Shown here: positions 18,568-25,696 of the stretch, in pieces
How positions within the stretch are numbered: position 1 is the stretch's first letter
Layout of the letters: every line of letters starts with the position of its first letter
Assembly: GCA_002352205.1 (NCBI GenBank)
Contig: DEHZ01000003.1
Location: 1-64,000, forward strand
Length of the DNA: 64,000 bases
Direction of reading: 5' to 3'
Source: Flavobacterium sp. UBA2787
GTDB lineage: Bacteria; Bacteroidota; Bacteroidia; Flavobacteriales; Flavobacteriaceae
The notes under the pieces: generated by a model
Database searches by the model: none
What the model saw: the letters and a program-made list of their open reading frames with translations, nothing else
Told to the model about the DNA's origin: nothing
Translations under genes and position numbers: made by a program

Positions 18568-19616
18568 TCCCAACTAATTTTTTTGAAACGTTTGATATCG
18601 ATTTCTTTATCCAAAGGAAATTGGTATTCTATATTTTCAAACAACATTTTTGCCATGTCGGGAGCAAGCATTACTCCGCGTGTCCCAAGACCATTTAGAA
18701 CGTGTAATTTTGGATGTTTTGGATGTGTTCCTAACATTGGTCGTCTGTCTTTAACGGTTGGTCTTACGCCGGCAAAATGATCTATTACTTCAAAATCGGT
18801 TGTTAAGAGCGATTTTAGGTCGGACAAAAGTTCGTTTTTACCTTCTTCAGTTGGTGTTGCGGTTTTATCTTCCCAATTGTAGGTGGCTCCTACTTTGAAT
18901 AAATCATTTCCTAATGGAATTATAAAGACGGATGATTTTAGAATTACATCTAGTTTTAATTCTTTTGATTTAATGATTAACAGTTCACCTTTTGTTCCGT
19001 CTAGCGGCAAATTTGAAAAATACGGATTTGAATGAATTCCGAATCCTTCTGCAAAGATGATGTTTTTGTATTGGTTGTTTTTATATTCGATGAAATCATC
19101 GTTTATATTTAAATTATCATATTGAAATGAATCGAATTGTAATAGATTTGATTCGATTAAATAAGCGTGATAATTTTTTAATAAGGCGGCTGTGTCAACA
19201 TATCCTGATTGAAGCACTTCTCCGAAACCAAACGGGGAATTGATACCGTTATATTTATTATAACTTATTTTGGGAGAAATAAAAGGAGTTAAGTTAGGTT
19301 TGTCAGATGCAATAAACCAATTGTTTTGTTCTTCAACGGAATACAATTTTCGATAAATCGGAATTTTATTATCTAATTTTATTTTCAATTTTTCTTCCAA
19401 ATGAGCATAAAATTGATTTCCTAAATCAACTTGTTCTTGCGATCGCCATACTTCACTAAATCGTTTTAGGATAACAGGATTATACAAACCACCTGCAATT
19501 GTGGACGAATTTTGAGATTTATTGTCGAAAATGTGAATTGATTTGTTGTGCCGCAGTGCTATTTCTGCAAACGCAATTCCGGCTAATCCGGCTCCAACTA
19601 GTAAATAATCTGTCAT
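18564..19616 (-). CDS. FAD-dependent oxidoreductase of the D-amino-acid-oxidase (DAO) fold
   Basis: A 350-residue flavoprotein with an N-terminal dinucleotide-binding motif (YLLVGAGLAGIAFAEIAL), the DAO-type motif GGLYNPVILKRFSE and a C-terminal FAD contact region (HVLNGLGTRGVMLAPDMA). It presumably oxidises an amine substrate; the part resembles the FAD domain of MnmC, which removes a carboxymethyl group from tRNA uridine, but no methyltransferase domain is attached, so the substrate is open. It sits downstream of gldN, separated by a good terminator, so it is probably expressed apart from the gld operon. Confidence 0.8.
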   Translation of the reverse strand: MTDYLLVGAGLAGIAFAEIALRHNKSIHIFDNKSQNSSTIAGGLYNPVILKRFSEVWRSQEQVDLGNQFYAHLEEKLKIKLDNKIPIYRKLYSVEEQNNWFIASDKPNLTPFISPKISYNKYNGINSPFGFGEVLQSGYVDTAALLKNYHAYLIESNLLQFDSFQYDNLNINDDFIEYKNNQYKNIIFAEGFGIHSNPYFSNLPLDGTKGELLIIKSKELKLDVILKSSVFIIPLGNDLFKVGATYNWEDKTATPTEEGKNELLSDLKSLLTTDFEVIDHFAGVRPTVKDRRPMLGTHPKHPKLHVLNGLGTRGVMLAPDMAKMLFENIEYQFPLDKEIDIKRFKKISWD

Positions 19617-19627
19617 AGTGCAAAAAT

Positions 19628-19659
19628 AAAAAACTCTTACCGTGAAGTAAGAGTTTTTT
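19628..19659. terminator. Intrinsic terminator after gldN
   Basis: ACTCTTAC (19633-19640) pairs with GTAAGAGT (19647-19654), with A and T runs on either side, so it works on the minus strand for the gld operon. It separates gldN from the FAD oxidoreductase gene. Confidence 0.88.
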
Positions 19660-19677
19660 GTTATTTAATTTATGGAA

Positions 19678-20592
19678 TTAATAATTCCACATATCTTGTT
19701 CGAAGTTTCTGATTTTCTCTTTCACTCTTTCAGATTCTAAAAGTTGATTCAGAGCGTTATCTTTCATGTATTCCTGAATTTGTCTATCTCCATACACATT
19801 TTCTTCTTTGTAAATCACACCACTAAAACGACGTGAATTTAACAAGTGGTCAAACGTAATTGGCATAGCCGAGTTCTTATCATTGAAAGCTTTCCATTCA
19901 TGTAACACATCTCTTGTTGATGGGAAATATACCCAAAACAATTCGATTACATCCGGATTATCTGTGCCAACCTCACGAGCCTCAGGAGAAACAGGACAAA
20001 TACCTAATAAACGGTACTTCATTTCACCTTGACGTTTGTCAAAATACCAATATCCTTTGATTTTATAACCAGATACGTCTATAGATCCTAATTCTCTTTT
20101 ATCGATATACTGAGGATCTAAAACTTTACGACCGGATTTGTAATCATCATAAAACGTATTAATCTCTTCCCTACCAGCATTTGTAGTATCTATATAAGTG
20201 AAAGATGAAGACATGTCTGATAATGTTTTTTTAGAATTAAAATAATCATCATAATATACTTCAGTAATTCTTCCTGCCTTTATTTCTTTTATCAATACAT
20301 CGAATAAAGATCTTCTATCTCTACCAATATTAGCTGTATCTACAGGAAAATATAATGGAAAGTTGATTCTTTCATCTAAATCGATGATTTCCCAAACCAT
20401 TTTACCCATCAATACATCTCTGTCGTGTACGTAACCATACTGAAGTGGTTTATCATTATCTGCTTCCATTTGGGCAGCAGTTTTTTTTCCAATTTCGTCA
20501 GGCGTTTTAGCATTTAACAGATTAGACTGTGCATGACTCATTTGTGATACAAACAAGATTGACAAACATGCTACTATTGTATTTAACTTCAT
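19678..20592 (-). CDS. gldN: Gliding motility / type IX secretion protein GldN
   Basis: A 304-residue exported protein (signal peptide MKLNTIVACLSILFVSQMSHA) that with GldK forms the periplasmic ring of the type IX secretion system and gliding machinery. The region HDRDVLMGKMVWEIIDLDERIN and the later KRELGSIDVSGYKIKGYWYFDKRQG are typical of GldN/PorN. It is the last gene of gldK-L-M-N, 47 bases after gldM, and is followed by a terminator. No second gldN-like copy (gldO) is adjacent, unlike in F. johnsoniae. Confidence 0.95.
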   Translation of the reverse strand: MKLNTIVACLSILFVSQMSHAQSNLLNAKTPDEIGKKTAAQMEADNDKPLQYGYVHDRDVLMGKMVWEIIDLDERINFPLYFPVDTANIGRDRRSLFDVLIKEIKAGRITEVYYDDYFNSKKTLSDMSSSFTYIDTTNAGREEINTFYDDYKSGRKVLDPQYIDKRELGSIDVSGYKIKGYWYFDKRQGEMKYRLLGICPVSPEAREVGTDNPDVIELFWVYFPSTRDVLHEWKAFNDKNSAMPITFDHLLNSRRFSGVIYKEENVYGDRQIQEYMKDNALNQLLESERVKEKIRNFEQDMWNY

Positions 20593-20639
20593 CTTTATTC
20601 TTTTGTAGGTTATTATAAGATAACGTGGCAGTATTATAA

Positions 20640-22181
20640 TTATTGTATTTCGTAAACTATAGGTGCAGTTCTAGGCAACATGATGTCAGAACCTTCAAGT
20701 CTTACTTTAATGTCTGTAATAGTAACAGCATCTCCTCTTGATGCTCTAGCCATAGCAGCCTCACATTGAGAGTTTACTCTGTTTCCATTTACAATTACTG
20801 CAGCTTGACCTGGAGCTTTAAATGTAAAGCCAGTAACCGTTAAATTAACATCGAAATCAAAATCAGGTAGTTTCGCACCAATTTGAGAAACAGCTAATCT
20901 AGACTTTTGTCCTTTAGCACCGTACATTTCACCACCGATAGTTCCTACTGGTGCAGGAATACCTTTGATTCTAAATACTTTTTTAGAACTTGCCGTTTTC
21001 CCTCCCGGAAGTTTAGCAGTTACATTAATAACAGCTTCAGTCCCTTGACCTGGACTCATGTTGTATTTTCCTGTTCCAGAAGCTCTACTTAAACCTGGAC
21101 CTGAAGCAGTTACATCAGTATCAGATACTCCTGCGAATGAAATAGTCATTGGGTTTACAACACCTCTATAAACTACGTTCATTTTATCAGCAGAAATTGT
21201 AGCTTCTTTTGGTTGAGGAACAACTACATATTTACCTTCAAATTTTAATGGGATTTCTTTTCCATCTTCTACGAAAACGAATTGACCATTAATATTTTGT
21301 TCACCAACTGCACCAGCCGTTAAAGAGATAACAGCCTGACCGTTTTCAATTTTACCCGGACCAACAAATTTGGTAGGCGTTGTGTTAGCATCATAACGAC
21401 CTAATACAACTTTTCCAGTAACTGTCTCACCTTGGAAATATGCATTTTTGTCTAGTACTACAATCGCTTGATAATTGCTATATGAAGCTGTAGATTGATA
21501 CGTGTTACCAATCAAAGCATTCAATAAACTTGATTCAATTGATTTAGCATCGCTTTGCATAGCAGATAATTTTGTTAATGAAGCTATCCCTGGAAAACCT
21601 CTGTAATGATAATCAAGATAAGGTACCGTGATCCCTTCCTTATTTTTTACATCATCAGTATTAAATTTAGAATTTAAGTCATCAACTATTGCCTTATATT
21701 TTTTATCAGTACCAACAGCAGCTTTAACGTCTTCTCTATATTTGTTTATGGTGGCTAATACTTCATTACCTTTCTCGGTATATCCATCTCCTTTAAACCA
21801 AGTATAGTCAATTGCATCTGCTTTATCCATTGCTTCGTAAGGCAACTTTCCTGTTTCCTCATCAACTTCCACACCTTCAGTTATACCAGCTTTTAATTCA
21901 CCAATATAACTGTAAAAAGCTTTAGTCAAATTAGTAACTTTATCAGCAATTTGTTTTGGTCCTTGGAAGTTTTTTGGATCTTCCGAAGCCTTCTGAGCTA
22001 AAGTTTGTAAAATTGCTTCATTAGTTTGTACCGCAGCAACGTTAGATTTTTCAAATTTCTCATTAAATAATCCAAATGCTGATAATACTTCTTTTGACAT
22101 GTTAAGTGCCAACATCGCGATGAAAACCAAGTACATCAGGTTAATCATCTTCTGTCTAGGGGTTAATTTTCCTCCTGCCAT
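20640..22181 (-). CDS. gldM: Gliding motility / type IX secretion motor protein GldM
   Basis: A 513-residue inner-membrane protein with one N-terminal transmembrane helix (LMYLVFIAMLALNMSKEVL) and a long periplasmic part with several Ig-like beta domains. With GldL it forms the proton-powered rotary motor that drives secretion and gliding. The opening MAGGKLTPRQKMINLMYL is a hallmark of GldM/PorM, and the length is standard. It follows gldL by 44 bases. Confidence 0.97.
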   Translation of the reverse strand: MAGGKLTPRQKMINLMYLVFIAMLALNMSKEVLSAFGLFNEKFEKSNVAAVQTNEAILQTLAQKASEDPKNFQGPKQIADKVTNLTKAFYSYIGELKAGITEGVEVDEETGKLPYEAMDKADAIDYTWFKGDGYTEKGNEVLATINKYREDVKAAVGTDKKYKAIVDDLNSKFNTDDVKNKEGITVPYLDYHYRGFPGIASLTKLSAMQSDAKSIESSLLNALIGNTYQSTASYSNYQAIVVLDKNAYFQGETVTGKVVLGRYDANTTPTKFVGPGKIENGQAVISLTAGAVGEQNINGQFVFVEDGKEIPLKFEGKYVVVPQPKEATISADKMNVVYRGVVNPMTISFAGVSDTDVTASGPGLSRASGTGKYNMSPGQGTEAVINVTAKLPGGKTASSKKVFRIKGIPAPVGTIGGEMYGAKGQKSRLAVSQIGAKLPDFDFDVNLTVTGFTFKAPGQAAVIVNGNRVNSQCEAAMARASRGDAVTITDIKVRLEGSDIMLPRTAPIVYEIQ

Positions 22182-22225
22182 TTCTAATTAGTTTTTTAAA
22201 TTGTTTGTTAAATTGATAAAACTAA

Positions 22226-22870
22226 TTATCCTTTATTTCCCATTGCAGACAACATTCCACCATAAACATTGTTTAAGGAAGCAATATTAGCTGTCATAGC
22301 TTGCATTTGATCTTTTAATTTTGAAGCATTGTCAGCAATTTCTTTATTAGCTTCTGCATTTCTAGAAGCACTTTCTAACTGAACTTTATATAAACTATTT
22401 AAAGATTCCATTTGAGCAGCAGCCATAGATAATTCTTCGCTATATTTTTTCTGACCTGCTATTGAATCTACAGTTGGAGCAATTCCTTTAGCAGCAGATT
22501 CGAAGTTTTTGATGCTGTTTCCTAAGCTTGTCATTAACTCACCGTCAACTTTAGCTTCTTTCAACATTGCATCTAATTTTTGTGACAATAAACCTTGAGC
22601 ATCTTTAGCTTCTTCTTTTTTACCTTTTTCTTTTGCTTCTCCACCTGCTAATTCAGGGTATACTAAAGACCAATCCAATTCGTTGTCAACTGGTTCGAAG
22701 GCAGATAATGCGAAAATGATAGCTTCAGTAACAAGACCGATGGTTAACATCACGTTTCCTGTTAAAGGTCCGATTTCAAAGTGGATAATTTTGAATAATG
22801 CTCCTACGATAACAACCGCAGCTCCCATTCCATAAGCAAAGTTCATTGTTTTTTTACTTAAAAGTGCCAT
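22226..22870 (-). CDS. gldL: Gliding motility / type IX secretion motor protein GldL
   Basis: A 214-residue inner-membrane protein with two N-terminal transmembrane helices and a cytoplasmic helical tail. The motif MNFAYGMGAAVVIVGALFKIIHFE and a conserved Glu in the second helix (LVTEAIIFALSAFEP) belong to the GldL/PorL stator, which carries protons and turns GldM. It lies between gldK and gldM on the same strand. Confidence 0.97.
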   Translation of the reverse strand: MALLSKKTMNFAYGMGAAVVIVGALFKIIHFEIGPLTGNVMLTIGLVTEAIIFALSAFEPVDNELDWSLVYPELAGGEAKEKGKKEEAKDAQGLLSQKLDAMLKEAKVDGELMTSLGNSIKNFESAAKGIAPTVDSIAGQKKYSEELSMAAAQMESLNSLYKVQLESASRNAEANKEIADNASKLKDQMQAMTANIASLNNVYGGMLSAMGNKG

Positions 22871-22938
22871 AATAATAAATTTTAGTTAGTTAAGTTAATT
22901 AATATAATAAAGTTGGTTAAAAATTTAAATTTGTTGGT

Positions 22939-24339
22939 TTATTTTGATCTACCTGTCATTCTGTTTCCAGTAGTTTGTGTTCCCATATAATCTTGAACTG
23001 TTCTGAATCCGATGTAGCTCCTTGCAGAATCAGCATATTCATAATCTCTTGTACTTACCTGAAGGAAGTAAGCAACATCTTTCCAAGAACCACCACGGAT
23101 AACTTTACGTTTGTTTTTCAAATCACCTACTGTTGGGTTCATTGTTGAAACATATTCATAAGCAGCAGCATCATATGATGAATCTGTCCACTCTGAAACG
23201 TTTCCGGACATGTTGTATAAGTTATAGTTATTTGGTTCGTATGATTTTGCTTCTACAGTGTATAAAGCCTCATCAGCTGCATAATCCCCTCTATTTGGTT
23301 TGAAATTAGCCAAATAACAACCTCTGTCGTTTTTAGCATATAAACTTCCCCATGGATAAGTTGCAGATTCTAGACCTCCTCTAGCAGCATATTCCCACTC
23401 TGCTTCGGTTGGTAAACGGAAAGAGTTAACAAATTCTTGTTTCTTTTTCTTTCTGTAAGTATTTTTATTTAATGTTCTCCATGCACAAAATGCTTTGGCT
23501 TGCGTCCATTTAACTCCAACTACAGGGTAATCACTGTAAGCTTGATGCCAAAAATAATCGTTGTGCATTGGTTCATTATATGAATAAGCAAAATCTTTAA
23601 TCCAAGAAGTCGTATCAGGATATACTTTAACTTTTTCTTTTCTGATAAAGTCTGATCTTTTTCCTGTTTTAGCTTTAGCTGCCGCTTGAATATCCATCCA
23701 AGTGTAACTGAATTCTAATTTATTTACATCAATTGTTCTCAAACCATTATATGATTCGGCAGCAGGTAAATACATTGAATCCATTACCTCAACATAATAT
23801 TCATCCGGATATTTTGAAGTTTCTTTAATCAATTTTACTTTTCTGTTCAATTTTCTACCGGCAAATTGATCATCATCCGTTCCAACACTATAGTAGTTTT
23901 CATACATATATTTATCGTAAGGAGTCATTTTTTCAGGATCTGCATCAGCAAAAGCATAATCGCCTATGCTTCCACCACCTTTTTTTCCGGCGTTACCAGT
24001 TGAAGTTTGACCCATTTCATCTGCAAGAATAGCTAATTTCATTCTAATAGTAGAATCTTTTACCCATTCAACAAACTGACGGTATTCACTATTTGTGATT
24101 TCAGTTTCATCCATGTAGAACGAACGAACTGTTACCGTTTTGGTTGGTGCATCTTGAATATTAGCTAAATCATCGTCTGATTTACCCATAATAAACGCTC
24201 CGCCAGGAATCAATGTCATACCATAAGGTTTCTCAGGATGCCATTTTTTACCTTGAACTCCTACAAGTTCTCCCTTGTCACTGGAACCGCAGCTAACCAG
24301 TGTTACTAAAATCGTTGATAATGCGATGAACTTCTTCAT
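22939..24339 (-). CDS. gldK: Gliding motility / type IX secretion lipoprotein GldK
   Basis: A 466-residue outer-membrane lipoprotein of the formylglycine-generating-enzyme/sulfatase-modifying fold. It forms the ring with GldN under the translocon. The start at 24339 gives a clean lipoprotein signal (MKKFIALSTILVTLVSCG); the frame opens at 24357 but that adds a non-signal extension. Fold motifs are LIPGGAFIMGKSDDD, RLPTEAEWEYAARGG, GNVSEWTDSSYD and RKVIRGGSWKD. It is the first gene of gldKLMN and has its own promoter about 115 nt upstream, with a paired activator-like repeat. Confidence 0.96.
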   Translation of the reverse strand: MKKFIALSTILVTLVSCGSSDKGELVGVQGKKWHPEKPYGMTLIPGGAFIMGKSDDDLANIQDAPTKTVTVRSFYMDETEITNSEYRQFVEWVKDSTIRMKLAILADEMGQTSTGNAGKKGGGSIGDYAFADADPEKMTPYDKYMYENYYSVGTDDDQFAGRKLNRKVKLIKETSKYPDEYYVEVMDSMYLPAAESYNGLRTIDVNKLEFSYTWMDIQAAAKAKTGKRSDFIRKEKVKVYPDTTSWIKDFAYSYNEPMHNDYFWHQAYSDYPVVGVKWTQAKAFCAWRTLNKNTYRKKKKQEFVNSFRLPTEAEWEYAARGGLESATYPWGSLYAKNDRGCYLANFKPNRGDYAADEALYTVEAKSYEPNNYNLYNMSGNVSEWTDSSYDAAAYEYVSTMNPTVGDLKNKRKVIRGGSWKDVAYFLQVSTRDYEYADSARSYIGFRTVQDYMGTQTTGNRMTGRSK

Positions 24340-24457
24340 ATAAATTTGGGTTATCATGTACTCGAATTTTTAAGGCCGTAAACCTATTTATAATTTTTTA
24401 AAAATGCAATTATTTATGGTAAAATTTATTTTCTGTGTCAAAACTAAATATATTCTT

Positions 24458-24465
24458 CAAATCTA
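24458..24465 (-). promoter_or_regulatory. -7 box of the gldKLMN promoter
   Basis: On the minus strand TAGATTTG matches TAnnTTTG exactly. No TTG is found at the -33 position; instead the paired repeat (24478-24517) lies there, fitting an activator-dependent promoter. The transcript would have a leader of about 115 nt before gldK. Confidence 0.65.
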
Positions 24466-24477
24466 AAAAGAAAAAAA

Positions 24478-24517
24478 TCGATAAAATACATATTTTGTCG
24501 ATGAAATACATCTTTTT
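24478..24517 (-). promoter_or_regulatory. Paired 20-bp direct repeat, putative activator site (gldK)
   Basis: Read on the plus strand, TCGATAAAATACATATTTTG (24478-24497) and TCGATGAAATACATC (from 24498) are direct copies with a period of exactly 20 bp. The pair ends 12 nt upstream of the gldK -7 box. The arrangement is the same as at 7997-8036 upstream of the LRR gene. Confidence 0.65.
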
Positions 24518-24544
24518 ATTATTTTTGTAAGATTATATCTTTAA

Positions 24545-25693
24545 TTATATTAGATTCTTTCGTTGTGCTTTCCACCATCTTTCCGGTATTTCTTGGTCGC
24601 AAGCTCGCAAATAATCGTCATGTGTACACGGCAATAACGTATTTTTTTTTAATTTATTATTAACATTTGAAATAAATGGTATTTCTATCCACCATCTTTC
24701 TGTTTTTGGACTCTTAAAAAATATGAGCTCGATGTCGTCAACAGGAACGATGTATTTTAAAAATATATTTTGATTCAAATTTGGGTATTCTAAGGATCTA
24801 AAATTATATCCTTCTAGAAAATACCATATAATTTGAGCTATCAAAACGCTTTCATTCTTCAAATTATTGTGATTAAATATTCCAAATGAAGAAACTTTAT
24901 CACTTAGTCCGGCATACCTTGATAAAGCACAAATTTCTTTACCATTAAAACCATTTGGTGTAAAAGTAACAAAATTTCCTGAATCTGCTGATTTTATGGA
25001 TGTTAAATCTACTGAAACGATATCGCTATCTCTAAAAACGGGCTCTGCCAACGAAAGATTTGTGCTGACTTCGCCTAAACGATAGGCATCAAAGTATAAT
25101 TTTTCAATTAAATCAATTTCTTCTTGGGAATTATAATAGGTTTGAAATCCCAAATTACTATAATTAAAAAGGTTGGTTGGCTCTTTAATAATTATCTTAG
25201 AAAGATAGGAATCTGAAGTATTTCTGGATTCATCTTTACCAAAATCAAATTTATTATCAATTGCAACCAAATTAACCATTTGATCCAACTTGTCATAACT
25301 GCGGTAGATTGCATAAGTCAAATCCTGAGAACCACCAATAACAATAGGAACAATCTGTTTCTTTATTAGTTCTGAAACAATCTTGGAAACAGCATAATAT
25401 GTATCTTCTTGTGTATTTCCTTGCGGAATATCACCCAAATCAGCAATGGTTGAATGCCAATTGCCCGGATAAAGTGCATAAAATTCTTTTCTAATCAAAC
25501 TTAGATCTACACTTTCATTAGAATTACTTCCTCTATTATCTAAAACACCAATTATTGCAATTTTAATTTTGTTTAAATCCGGAAAATCTTCGTGCGTATG
25601 GAATACACACTTTTTTCCAAGCGTTTGCGAATTTAGATTTTTTACAAAGTCTAAAACCGCCTCTTCAACAGGTTCTAAAAAATCAAATGCCAT
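24545..25693 (-). CDS. Arginase/formimidoylglutamase-fold protein with lost metal ligands
   Basis: A 382-residue ureohydrolase-fold protein lying 3 bases after topA and before the gldK promoter region. The family motifs can be aligned but are broken: GGDHS reads GGSQD, DAHxD reads DNKFD, and SFDxDxxDP reads SVDLTSIKS. So the two metal-binding His are replaced by Gln and Lys and one Asp by Thr, while three Asp remain. A normal binuclear manganese hydrolase seems unlikely; a structural or regulatory role is possible. I infer the fold only from these motifs and the length. Similar proteins are, as far as I recall, found beside gldK in other flavobacteria. Confidence 0.75.
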   Translation of the reverse strand: MAFDFLEPVEEAVLDFVKNLNSQTLGKKCVFHTHEDFPDLNKIKIAIIGVLDNRGSNSNESVDLSLIRKEFYALYPGNWHSTIADLGDIPQGNTQEDTYYAVSKIVSELIKKQIVPIVIGGSQDLTYAIYRSYDKLDQMVNLVAIDNKFDFGKDESRNTSDSYLSKIIIKEPTNLFNYSNLGFQTYYNSQEEIDLIEKLYFDAYRLGEVSTNLSLAEPVFRDSDIVSVDLTSIKSADSGNFVTFTPNGFNGKEICALSRYAGLSDKVSSFGIFNHNNLKNESVLIAQIIWYFLEGYNFRSLEYPNLNQNIFLKYIVPVDDIELIFFKSPKTERWWIEIPFISNVNNKLKKNTLLPCTHDDYLRACDQEIPERWWKAQRKNLI

Positions 25694-25696
25694 AAA

